Below are positions 1-6,564 of a stretch of DNA of 17,781 nucleotides, piece after piece (the first letter of the stretch is position 1; each line of letters opens with the position of its first letter). The position numbers and the translations under genes were made by a program. This DNA comes from Acidobacteriota bacterium. GTDB taxonomy: Bacteria > Acidobacteriota > Vicinamibacteria > Vicinamibacterales > UBA2999. The notes below the pieces were generated by a model. That model worked only from the letters and a program-made list of their open reading frames with translations. It did no database searches and was not told the DNA's origin. The DNA lies in contig CANJYC010000010.1 of assembly GCA_947478985.1 (NCBI GenBank), positions 1 through 17,781 of the forward strand, read 5' to 3'.

Positions 1-332
1 AGTTCGCACCCGAGCTGATTCTCGTGTCCGCCGGATTCGACGCGCACCAGGACGATCCACTCGGTGGACTCCGCCTCACCACCGATCAGCTGGGTCGGCT
101 GACCGCGCACCTTGTGACGGTAGCCAGCGAGTGCTGCGAGGGGCGGCTGGTGGCGGTGACGGAGGGCGGCTACGACCTCCAGGCCCTGGCTGGCTGTCTG
201 CGGACCGTGACGCGGGTGCTTGCCGGTGACGCAGGTCTTGAGGATTTTCCCATGCCGACTGGGGCGACACCGCGGGGTGACGCCACGCTGGCGGCCGCGC
301 GGCCTGCTCTCGCAAAATACTGGCAGCTATAA
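1..332 (+). CDS. Histone deacetylase family protein, C-terminal fragment
   Basis: This is the 3' end of a gene that starts before the window; the open frame runs from base 3 to the TAA at 330-332. The translation carries the class II histone deacetylase/acetylpolyamine amidohydrolase signature SAGFDAHQDDPLGGL, whose Asp before PLGG is a zinc ligand in the family. About 40 residues later comes the EGGYDL motif, whose Tyr stabilises the transition state. These enzymes remove acetyl groups from lysine side chains or acetylated polyamines by zinc-dependent hydrolysis. Bacterial members include AcuC and acetylpolyamine amidohydrolases, and the fragment is too short to choose between them. A polyamine substrate would fit the speA gene further along, but that is only a guess from context. 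The short tail after the EGGYDL helix is normal for the family. The stop codon overlaps a TATAAT box that may serve leuS. Confidence 0.87.
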   Translation, partial: FAPELILVSAGFDAHQDDPLGGLRLTTDQLGRLTAHLVTVASECCEGRLVAVTEGGYDLQALAGCLRTVTRVLAGDAGLEDFPMPTGATPRGDATLAAARPALAKYWQL

Positions 333-333
333 T
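328..333 (+). promoter_or_regulatory. Candidate -10 box for leuS
   Basis: A perfect TATAAT lies at 328-333, overlapping the TAA stop of the upstream deacetylase gene, in otherwise GC-rich DNA. It sits 75 bp before the leuS ATG. The hexamer 17 bp upstream (TGCTCT, 305-310) is a poor match to TTGACA, so the call rests on the -10 alone. If used, it would give leuS a leader of about 65-70 nt. Confidence 0.35.
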
Positions 334-407
334 CGGTCGTCGGCCTGCGGTGACGGAGTCCCGCACCGACGCGCGCACGAGGCGGTCGACCGCAGTCTGC
401 AGACGTC

Positions 408-2951
408 ATGGATTACAAGCCCCAGGAACTCGACAGGAAGTGGCAGCAACAGTGGGTGGCCACGCGCGCCTTCGAGGTGGTCGTCGACCCCTCGAAGCCG
501 AAGTTCTACGCGCTCGAGATGTTTGCCTACCCGTCCGGGCACGCACACGTCGGCCACGTCCGCAACTACATCATCGGCGACGTGATGGCGCGGATGAAAC
601 GGATGCGCGGCTTCAATGTGCTCCACCCGTTCGGGTGGGATGCGTTCGGCCTGCCGGCCGAGAACGCCGCCATCAAGAACGGCATCCATCCGGAAGTGTC
701 GACCCGCGACAACATCGCGCACATGAAGGGGCAGCTTCAGCGTCTCGGCATCAGCTATGCCTGGGAGCGCGAGTTCGCTACCTGCGATCCCGAGTACTAC
801 AAGTGGAACCAGTGGCTCTTCATCAGGATGTTCGAGAAGGGGCTGGCCTACCGGCGCAAGTCATCGGTGAACTGGTGCCCGAAGGACAACACCGTCCTGG
901 CCAACGAACAGGTTGTTGACGGCGGGTGCTGGCGCTGCGGGACGGCGGTGGAAACCCGTGACCTCGAGCAATGGTTCTTCCGCATCACCGCGTACGCCGA
1001 CGAGTTGCTCGACGCCACGGCCACGCTCACGGGCTGGCCCGACAAGGTGCTGACGATGCAACGGAACTGGATCGGGCGCTCCGAGGGCGCGCGGGTCACG
1101 TTTCCGTTCGAGCACGATTCCGCGGCCGCGATCGACGTGTTCACGACGCGCATCGACACGATTTTCGGCGCCACCTTCGTGCTGCTTGGCCCGGAGCATC
1201 CGCTCGTGGCTACGCTCGCGGCCACCTCGCCTGATCCCGCAGCGTTCACGCGGCAGGCACAGGCCTTTCGCGCGCAGGACCGCGCCGCCCGGATGAGCGG
1301 CGAGATCGAGAAGCAGGGATTCGATACCGGCGCGCGCGTCATCAATCCGTTCACGAAGCAGCCTGTGCCCGTGTGGGTCGCCAACTTCGTGCTCGGCGAG
1401 TACGGCACGGGCGCGGTCATGGCGGTGCCGGCGCACGACCAGCGCGACTTCGAGTTCGCGCGGAAGTTCCACCTGCCGATACAGGTCGTCATCACGGCCG
1501 ATGGAACATCAGTCGCCGCCGATTCGCTCACAGAAGCCGCGGATGCGTTCGGGACGCTGGTCGATTCCGGCGAGTTCAGTGGTCTGTCGTCAGCCGACGC
1601 ACAGAAGCGGATGATCACGCTGGCCATGGCGCGCGGATTCGGTGAGAGCACGGTGCAGTACCGGTTGAAGGACTGGGGTATCTCCCGGCAGCGGTACTGG
1701 GGCACGCCGATTCCGATGCTGTATTGCGAGAAGGACGGCATCGTGCCCGTGCCAGACGCGCAGTTGCCGGTGGAGTTGCCGCGCATCACGGAGTTCACCG
1801 GGCGCGGTGATTCGCCGCTGGCGCAGGTGCCGGAGTTCGTCAATGCGACGTGCCCGACCTGCGGGGGGCCGGCACGGCGTGAAACCGACACGATGGACAC
1901 GTTTGTCGATTCGTCGTGGTACTTCTACCGTTTCGCCGATCCGAAGAACGGCGCGCATCCATTCGACCCGGCCGCGGTCAAGTACTGGTTGCCGGTCGAT
2001 TTCTACAGCGGTGGCGTCGAGCACGCCATCCTGCACCTGATCTACTCGCGCTTCTTCGCGCGTGTATTTCGCGACCTCGGCTACGTCGACCACGCCGAGC
2101 CGTTCACCCAGCTCCTCACGCAGGGGATGGTGCTGAAGGACGGCGCCGTGATGTCCAAGTCGAAGGGGAATGTCGTCGATCCGGACTCGATGCTGCAGAA
2201 ATACGGCGCTGACGCACTTCGTCTTTACGTCATGTTCGTCGCGCCGCCCGAGAAGGAGATTGAGTGGACCGACAGTGGCCTCGAGGGGAGCTGGCGGTTT
2301 CTGGCGCGGGTGTGGCGTCTCGTCGATCACTGGCTGGAGGCCATGGGCGGTCTTGAGGCCGGTGCTCCCGAAGCATTCGGCAGTCTTAATGCGGGCGAGC
2401 GGGCGCTGCGCCGGAAGGCACACGACACCATCAGGCGCGTTACCGCCGACATCGAGCAGCGCCAGTCGCTCAACACCGCCGTGTCGGCGATGATGGAGCT
2501 GGTTAACGAGCTCTACGCGTTCAGCGAGCAGACCATGACCGGCGCGCCGGGCAAGTGCGGCGAGGCTGACGCGGGACGCGTCGGTGTCGCCGAGCGTCGC
2601 GAGACGATCGACGTCGTCCGCGAGGCGCTCCTGGCGCTGGTGCGGATGCTGGCGCCGTTCGCGCCGCACACCGCCGAGGAATTGTGGGAGCGGCTGGGGC
2701 ACGGAGCGGGACTGGAGGCGGCAACGTGGCCGGTCTTCGATCCGCATGTGGCCAGAGCGGACGAGATCGTGATGCCGGTACAGGTGAACGGGAAAGTGCG
2801 CAGCCGCCTGACGGTGGCGGCCGACGCCTCGGAGGCGGAGCTTGAACGGCTCGCACTGGCCGACCCGGCGATCGCGCCCTACATCGACGGCAAGACCATC
2901 AAGAAGGTTGTCGTCGCCAAGGGAAGACTGGTGTCGATTGTGGTTCAGTAG
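408..2951 (+). CDS. leuS: Leucyl-tRNA synthetase
   Basis: Class Ia aminoacyl-tRNA synthetase that activates leucine and charges tRNA-Leu in the cytoplasm; 847 residues, close to the 860 of E. coli. The HIGH-type motif is HVGH at residues 47-50 and the KMSKS-type motif is VMSKS at 581-585. Between them lies the CP1 editing domain. It has the threonine-rich stretch beginning TRIDTIFGATF near residue 247 and the block GTGAVMAVPAHDQRD at 333-347, whose Asp in the HDQRD part belongs to the hydrolytic editing site. Cys-rich segments (WCPKDNTVLANEQV...CWRCGT and TCPTCGG) mark the zinc-binding insertions. The C-terminal VMPVQVNGKVR...IKKVVVAKGRLVSIVV segment is typical. The ATG gives the expected N-terminus (DYKPQELDRKWQQQW). 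The gene starts an operon: its stop overlaps lptE by 14 bp. Confidence 0.98.
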   Translation: MDYKPQELDRKWQQQWVATRAFEVVVDPSKPKFYALEMFAYPSGHAHVGHVRNYIIGDVMARMKRMRGFNVLHPFGWDAFGLPAENAAIKNGIHPEVSTRDNIAHMKGQLQRLGISYAWEREFATCDPEYYKWNQWLFIRMFEKGLAYRRKSSVNWCPKDNTVLANEQVVDGGCWRCGTAVETRDLEQWFFRITAYADELLDATATLTGWPDKVLTMQRNWIGRSEGARVTFPFEHDSAAAIDVFTTRIDTIFGATFVLLGPEHPLVATLAATSPDPAAFTRQAQAFRAQDRAARMSGEIEKQGFDTGARVINPFTKQPVPVWVANFVLGEYGTGAVMAVPAHDQRDFEFARKFHLPIQVVITADGTSVAADSLTEAADAFGTLVDSGEFSGLSSADAQKRMITLAMARGFGESTVQYRLKDWGISRQRYWGTPIPMLYCEKDGIVPVPDAQLPVELPRITEFTGRGDSPLAQVPEFVNATCPTCGGPARRETDTMDTFVDSSWYFYRFADPKNGAHPFDPAAVKYWLPVDFYSGGVEHAILHLIYSRFFARVFRDLGYVDHAEPFTQLLTQGMVLKDGAVMSKSKGNVVDPDSMLQKYGADALRLYVMFVAPPEKEIEWTDSGLEGSWRFLARVWRLVDHWLEAMGGLEAGAPEAFGSLNAGERALRRKAHDTIRRVTADIEQRQSLNTAVSAMMELVNELYAFSEQTMTGAPGKCGEADAGRVGVAERRETIDVVREALLALVRMLAPFAPHTAEELWERLGHGAGLEAATWPVFDPHVARADEIVMPVQVNGKVRSRLTVAADASEAELERLALADPAIAPYIDGKTIKKVVVAKGRLVSIVVQ

Positions 2952-3480
2952 GATCGCGGCGGCAGGCGCGATCGTTCTGGCGTTGCTGAGCACGTCGTGC
3001 GGCTATGCGCTGGCCGGGCGAGGGTCGTTCCTTCCCACGGATATCCGCGTCATCGGCATCCCGCAACTCGTCAACAACACCACCTTCTTTCAGGTTGAGC
3101 AGGTCCTCACCGAGAAGGTGCGCACGGAGTTCATCGGCCGCGGCAAGTATTCCGTGCTCGCCGAGCCGACAGGGGCTGACGCGGTGCTTACCGGGCAGGT
3201 GCTGAGCATCACGGTCACCCCGATTGGTTTCACCGGAGAACAGCTCGCCTCCCGCTACGCATTCACGCTCACAATGCGCGTCGAGTTTACCGACACGCGG
3301 ACCAACCGGGTGCTCTGGTCCAACGATGCGCTGACCTTCCGCGAGGAATACGACCTCAATACGCGCGGCAATACCAATATCGAGGGGAGCGCGTTTCTGG
3401 ACCAGGAGCGCAGCTCGTTCGACCGCATCGCCACGGACGTTGCCCGCACCGTGGTCACCGCCATCGTCGAGGCGTTCTAG
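2938..3480 (+). CDS. lptE: LPS-assembly lipoprotein LptE
   Basis: Outer-membrane lipoprotein that plugs and chaperones LptD, the translocon inserting lipopolysaccharide into the outer leaflet. The frame encodes a hydrophobic signal segment (RIAAAGAIVLALLSTS) ending at Cys21. It is followed by GYALAGRGSFLP and IRVIGIPQLVNNT, the pattern of LptE proteins (CGYxLAG..., then a strand, then a helix carrying LTEKVRTEFI). The lipobox reads LSTSC; Ser at -3 is less usual than Leu, but the Cys-Gly-Tyr context supports lipidation. The open frame extends back inside leuS, but that part reads as arginine/serine-rich shadow sequence. The TTG at 2938 is the only start codon placing a signal peptide at the N-terminus, giving 180 residues. 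It overlaps the leuS stop by 14 bp, so translation is probably coupled. holA follows after 3 bp. Identification is by motif pattern; the family is weakly conserved. Confidence 0.85.
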   Translation: MWFSRIAAAGAIVLALLSTSCGYALAGRGSFLPTDIRVIGIPQLVNNTTFFQVEQVLTEKVRTEFIGRGKYSVLAEPTGADAVLTGQVLSITVTPIGFTGEQLASRYAFTLTMRVEFTDTRTNRVLWSNDALTFREEYDLNTRGNTNIEGSAFLDQERSSFDRIATDVARTVVTAIVEAF

Positions 3481-3483
3481 CCC

Positions 3484-4416
3484 GTGCCGCCACTGTCACC
3501 CGCCGCCCTCCGCGCACAGCTGGCGTCCGGGGACACGGCGTCGCTCTATGTGCTGCTCGGCGACGACGACGCAGAGAAGTCGTCAGTGGCGGCGGAGTTC
3601 GCGGACACCGTGGACGAGGGGCTGCGTGCGTTCAATGTCGATCGTCTGTATGGCGGAGAGACCAAGGTCGAGGATCTGCTGGGCGCGGCTGAGACGCTGC
3701 CGATGATGGCGCCGCGGCGCATCGTGCTGATCCTTGAAGCCGAGAAGCTCCTGATTCCCAAGCGCGAGAGCAAGGCCGCCGACGAGGAACTGGAGCGTCT
3801 TGAACATTTCGTCGAGGACCCGCCGCCGCACGCCACGGTCGTGTTCGTGTGCGGCAATATCGATAAGCGCCGACGGCTGGTGAAGCTGCTGCTGAAGGAA
3901 GCGCAGGTCGTCGATACCGGGACGATCGCGGACGCGGCGGATGCGGAGCAGTGGGTGAAGGTGCGCGCCGCGCGGGATAAGGTCGGCCTCGACGGCGGGG
4001 CCATCCGCGCGCTCGTCGACCGCGCCGGCCTCGACATCGTGCGGCTGCGATCGGGATTCGAACGGGTCGCGCTCTACACCCTGGGGCAGGCCACGGTCAC
4101 GGCTGACGATGTCAGGCAATCGGTGCCAGCGGGCCCTGAGGCTCAGGCGGACTTCGGCATCGCGAAGGCCATCTGGCGTAATGACGCTGCGGAGGCGCTG
4201 CGCGAACTGGCCCGTGCCCTTGATGCCGGTGCAGTGCCGGTGATGCTGATGGGGCAGTTGCGCGCTGCCGCAGAGAAGCTGCCCCCGCCACGGATACAGA
4301 GCGCGATCGAGGCCGTCTTCCGGACGGACCTCGCGCTCAAGTCGTCGGGCGGCGATCCGAGGATTCTGCTGGAGCGGTTGACGGTCGAGCTGTGCGCGGC
4401 GCAGTCTCGCCGGTAG
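3484..4416 (+). CDS. holA: DNA polymerase III delta subunit
   Basis: Delta is the clamp-loader subunit that opens the beta sliding clamp during replication. The 310-residue protein begins with the delta-type non-canonical nucleotide-binding fold: SLYVLLGDDDAEKSSVAAEF at about residues 20-39. It continues with FNVDRLYGGETKVEDLLGAAETLPMMAPRRIVLILEAEKLL, the conserved delta pattern of an acidic or glycine turn, a threonine/leucine-rich helix and a (K/R)RRIVxV strand. There is no functional Walker A lysine-threonine pair, as expected for delta. A helical collar domain follows after residue 200. The GTG start at 3484 lies 3 bp after the lptE stop, so leuS-lptE-holA look like one transcript, an arrangement familiar in Gram-negatives. 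The length is slightly below the roughly 340 of E. coli. The last 80 bp overlap the 3' end of the convergent oxygenase gene. Confidence 0.93.
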   Translation: MPPLSPAALRAQLASGDTASLYVLLGDDDAEKSSVAAEFADTVDEGLRAFNVDRLYGGETKVEDLLGAAETLPMMAPRRIVLILEAEKLLIPKRESKAADEELERLEHFVEDPPPHATVVFVCGNIDKRRRLVKLLLKEAQVVDTGTIADAADAEQWVKVRAARDKVGLDGGAIRALVDRAGLDIVRLRSGFERVALYTLGQATVTADDVRQSVPAGPEAQADFGIAKAIWRNDAAEALRELARALDAGAVPVMLMGQLRAAAEKLPPPRIQSAIEAVFRTDLALKSSGGDPRILLERLTVELCAAQSRR

Positions 4417-5401
4417 CGGCCTCGGCAGACCGGCTCATGTAGAACTGGTACGCGCAGCGCTCGGTCTCGGCGGGCGCAGTCATCGGGATCTCCACGCCGT
4501 GGGCCGCCGCGCCACCATTCATGAACACCACCAGCGTATTTGCCCGGAACGGCACCGTCTTGACCAGCTCGCACGTGTAGCCGTGAGCCTCGGGATAGTA
4601 CGTGCTCGTGCGATCGATCGCGGGGACCCCGTTGAGGCTGAGGAGCCGCGTGCCGAAACTCTCGCTGTCTCCGGGCTTCGCCAGGTAGAGCAGGCACGTG
4701 GCGACGGTGCGCTGCGGGTCCTGGTGCGGTGCAAGCGTGTACCCAGGGCGGCGCAGCATCAGTCGTCCACCAGTTGCTTCGAGCGGCGCCGCCGATGCGC
4801 CCTGCAGCGCCCTCGATGCGCCTGGCACGAGCATCTCCGGGACGACCACATCTTCGAAGAACGACCACATCCGCCGCGTCCAGCCTGGCAGCACGTCGAG
4901 CGTGGCCCGGAACTTCAGGTCGAGCTTCCGGCCCTCGTGGTCGGGTTTGAAAAAGGCGGTCGGCGGAATGGCATCGAGCAGGCCCCGGTACGTGTCCTCC
5001 GGGAGGACGTCCTGCACAACAATGTGCGGCATCGGATGGCGCTCGACCACTGCGGACGCGAGCGCGCGTGCCACGTGCGCGGTCACGCGGGCCGCGTCGA
5101 GCGCGTGCGCGTGGCGCTCGTCGAGTCGTTCAGCGTCACTCGCGAGAGCGAGGCGGAACTTGTTGAGCTCGTGATGTGAGAGGCGAAGCTTCTTGCGAAG
5201 GTCAGCGACCGAGCGTTCGAGCTCCACGAGGCGGGCCGCGTGCGCCTTCGCGATGGAGTCGGACTCCTTGCTGTGGCGTCTCTGGCCGGTGGCCTGTTCC
5301 TTGAGCTCGCCGCGGAGGCGGGCATCATCATCCCGCCACTGCTGGCGGAGGAACGCTACTGTGCCGCTGCCATAGAGCGCACGGCGCAGCAGGGAGAACA
5401 C
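4337..5401 (-). CDS. 2-oxoglutarate/Fe(II)-dependent oxygenase with N-terminal coiled coil
   Basis: A 354-residue protein, read as a prolyl-4-hydroxylase-like 2OG-Fe(II) oxygenase. The iron-binding facial triad is visible as His226-x-Asp228 (APHQDP) and His301 (AAAHGVEIP). Arg315 (ETERCAYQF) is placed to bind the 2-oxoglutarate carboxylate. The 73-residue spacing of the triad suits a double-stranded beta-helix. MPHIVVQDVLPEDTYRGLLDAIP (about 124-146) resembles the entry strand and helix of this superfamily. Residues 20-110 are charged and heptad-like, probably a coiled coil. No signal peptide is seen, so it is probably cytoplasmic. The GTG start shares its first base with the rpsT stop (TAGTG), implying translational coupling to ribosomal protein S20. 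The 3' end overlaps holA by 80 bp on the opposite strand, and the last 30 residues are low-complexity Thr/Ala/Pro/Arg. The substrate is unknown; a ribosomal or glycan target is only conjecture. Confidence 0.72.
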   Translation of the reverse strand: MFSLLRRALYGSGTVAFLRQQWRDDDARLRGELKEQATGQRRHSKESDSIAKAHAARLVELERSVADLRKKLRLSHHELNKFRLALASDAERLDERHAHALDAARVTAHVARALASAVVERHPMPHIVVQDVLPEDTYRGLLDAIPPTAFFKPDHEGRKLDLKFRATLDVLPGWTRRMWSFFEDVVVPEMLVPGASRALQGASAAPLEATGGRLMLRRPGYTLAPHQDPQRTVATCLLYLAKPGDSESFGTRLLSLNGVPAIDRTSTYYPEAHGYTCELVKTVPFRANTLVVFMNGGAAAHGVEIPMTAPAETERCAYQFYMSRSAEAATGETAPRTARPSTAPAESSDRRPTT

Positions 5402-5670
5402 TACACTGCGGCCTTGGTCAGCCGCGACGAGAGCCGCGACTTGTAGCGGCCGGCGGTGTTGCGGTGGATGATGCCCTTGGTGGCCATCTTGTCGACGATC
5501 GACACGGTGGCGCTGAGGGCGGACTTGGCGCCGGCCACGTCCTTGGCATCGAGCGACGCGCGGATCGCCTTGAGGGCGGTGCGGAGCTTCGAGCGCATCT
5601 GCCGGTTTGCGTCCCGGCGCTTTACATTCTGTCGATTCGCCTTGAGGGCGGACTTCGTACGCTTGGCCAC
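5401..5670 (-). CDS. rpsT: 30S ribosomal protein S20
   Basis: Small basic protein (89 residues) that binds 16S rRNA in the body of the 30S subunit. The sequence shows the S20 pattern: KRTKSALKANRQNVKRRDANRQMRSKLRTALK at the N-terminus, then a helix around SALSATVSIVDKMATKGIIHRNTAGRYKSRLSSRL. The GIIHRNTAGRYKSRL block is the most diagnostic. The start is GTG at 5668-5670, preceded on the reverse strand by GAGAGGA about 10 nt upstream, a good ribosome-binding site. The gene has its own promoter with an extended -10 box. Its TAG stop overlaps the GTG of the downstream oxygenase gene by one base. In E. coli S20 represses its own translation; whether that holds here cannot be seen. Confidence 0.96.
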   Translation of the reverse strand: MAKRTKSALKANRQNVKRRDANRQMRSKLRTALKAIRASLDAKDVAGAKSALSATVSIVDKMATKGIIHRNTAGRYKSRLSSRLTKAAV

Positions 5671-5719
5671 TGTGCGGGCGTCCTCTCGGAAAAGAAATCC
5701 TGTCGCTTACAAAGGGGTA

Positions 5720-5749
5720 ATTGTACCACGGCCGCCGGTGCCGTGTCGC
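5720..5749 (-). promoter_or_regulatory. Extended -10 promoter for rpsT
   Basis: On the reverse strand the region reads GCGACA (plus 5744-5749), an 18-bp spacer, then TGGTACAAT, in which TACAAT (plus 5720-5725) is preceded by a TGN extension. This fits a sigma-70-type promoter with an extended -10. It lies between the transglycosylase stop and the rpsT GTG and would give a leader of about 43 nt containing the GAGAGGA ribosome-binding site. It indicates that rpsT and the coupled oxygenase can be transcribed independently of the transglycosylase gene. Confidence 0.55.
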
Positions 5750-5751
5750 CG

Positions 5752-6456
5752 TTACTGTTCGATGATTTCGAAGGTGCCGGACGAGGGCCGCTCACTCGAA
5801 TAGCGACGCACCTGGTGGCCGTCGACGATTTCAATCGTCTTATAGAGGACGCGACGGCTGGTGGTGGGCGGCGCAGGTTCGACCCCGGCGGCGGACCCTA
5901 CTCGCTTCACGTAATCACGTGTTTCCTGGTAGGGCGGCACCACGCGCCCGTATTTCTCGACGGCTCCGGCGCCTGCGTTGTAGGCCGCGAGCGCCAGTTC
6001 CTCGTTCCCTTCGTAGCGATCGAGCAGCTGGCGCAGGTAGGCCGTGCCGCCGCGGATGTTGTCCTCTGGGTCGTAGGCGTTGCGCACGCCAAGCTCCTGC
6101 GCTGTCGAGGGCATTAGCTGCATGAGCCCCATGGCGCCCTTTGGCGACCGCGCCCGCGGATTGAACCCGGATTCCACTTGAATCACGGCCCGAACCAGAT
6201 CCGGACGGATGCGTTGCCGGGCCGCATGCGCGAGGACGAGAGGCTCGATCCGGTCGCGGAAGGCGTTCGAGACCAGCGGCCTCGTGGCGCGCAACGTCGT
6301 ACCTGGAACGGCGTAACTGGTGGCCCCTGCATCAAGCTGCCGATCCGAGAGGACCAGCCGCCCATTGGCATCACGCCACGCATAAATCTGGGCGTCGGCC
6401 TGAGTCGGCCACAGCAGGGCCGCGCACGCGGCCACGAGAAGCAGACGGATGGGCAT
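5752..6456 (-). CDS. Secreted lytic transglycosylase (SLT domain, Slt70/MltC type)
   Basis: A 234-residue exported enzyme predicted to cleave the MurNAc-GlcNAc bond of peptidoglycan with formation of 1,6-anhydro-MurNAc. Residues 1-22 are a signal peptide (hydrophobic LLLVAACAALLW, then TQADA before QIYAW). Residues 23-45 (IYAWRDANGRLVLSD) look like a DUF4124-type module often found at the front of such enzymes. The SLT domain follows. The catalytic Glu is at 95 in VIQVESGFNPRARS; GAMGLMQLMPSTAQELG lies at 107-123, and ALAAYNAGAGAVEKYG at 155-170 contains the AYNAG motif. The domain ends near VPPYQETRDYVKRV. The remaining tail ends in a small basic segment (TIEIVDGHQVRRYSSE). The ATG lies close to a divergent promoter region shared with uup. 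The next gene on this strand is rpsT, 81 bp downstream, which has its own promoter. Confidence 0.92.
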   Translation of the reverse strand: MPIRLLLVAACAALLWPTQADAQIYAWRDANGRLVLSDRQLDAGATSYAVPGTTLRATRPLVSNAFRDRIEPLVLAHAARQRIRPDLVRAVIQVESGFNPRARSPKGAMGLMQLMPSTAQELGVRNAYDPEDNIRGGTAYLRQLLDRYEGNEELALAAYNAGAGAVEKYGRVVPPYQETRDYVKRVGSAAGVEPAPPTTSRRVLYKTIEIVDGHQVRRYSSERPSSGTFEIIEQ

Positions 6457-6564
6457 TAAGGTTGGAAACAGTTGAGCAGCATGAGTTTACAGTACAGAAG
6501 AGGCCTCAGGATACTCCTTATATTTATCGGCGTCGGCGCGTGAAGTGTTAGGGTGGACCTCCGG
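6457..6564. promoter_or_regulatory. Divergent promoter region, transglycosylase and uup
   Basis: This 108-bp region is noticeably AT-richer than its surroundings. On the plus strand TTTACA (6486-6491) and GATACT (6510-6515), 18 bp apart, form a plausible sigma-70 promoter for uup; TATATT at 6519-6524 is an alternative -10. On the minus strand TAAACT (plus 6484-6489) could be a -10 for the transglycosylase, with only a weak -35. AGGGTGG near 6550 is 8 nt before the ATG at 6565 and is the likely ribosome-binding site of uup. Confidence 0.35.

Noticed and set aside
848..2993. Reverse-strand open frames of 350 and 467 codons opposite leuS
   Set aside because: Both are antisense shadows of leuS; their translations show no recognisable domain and biased composition.
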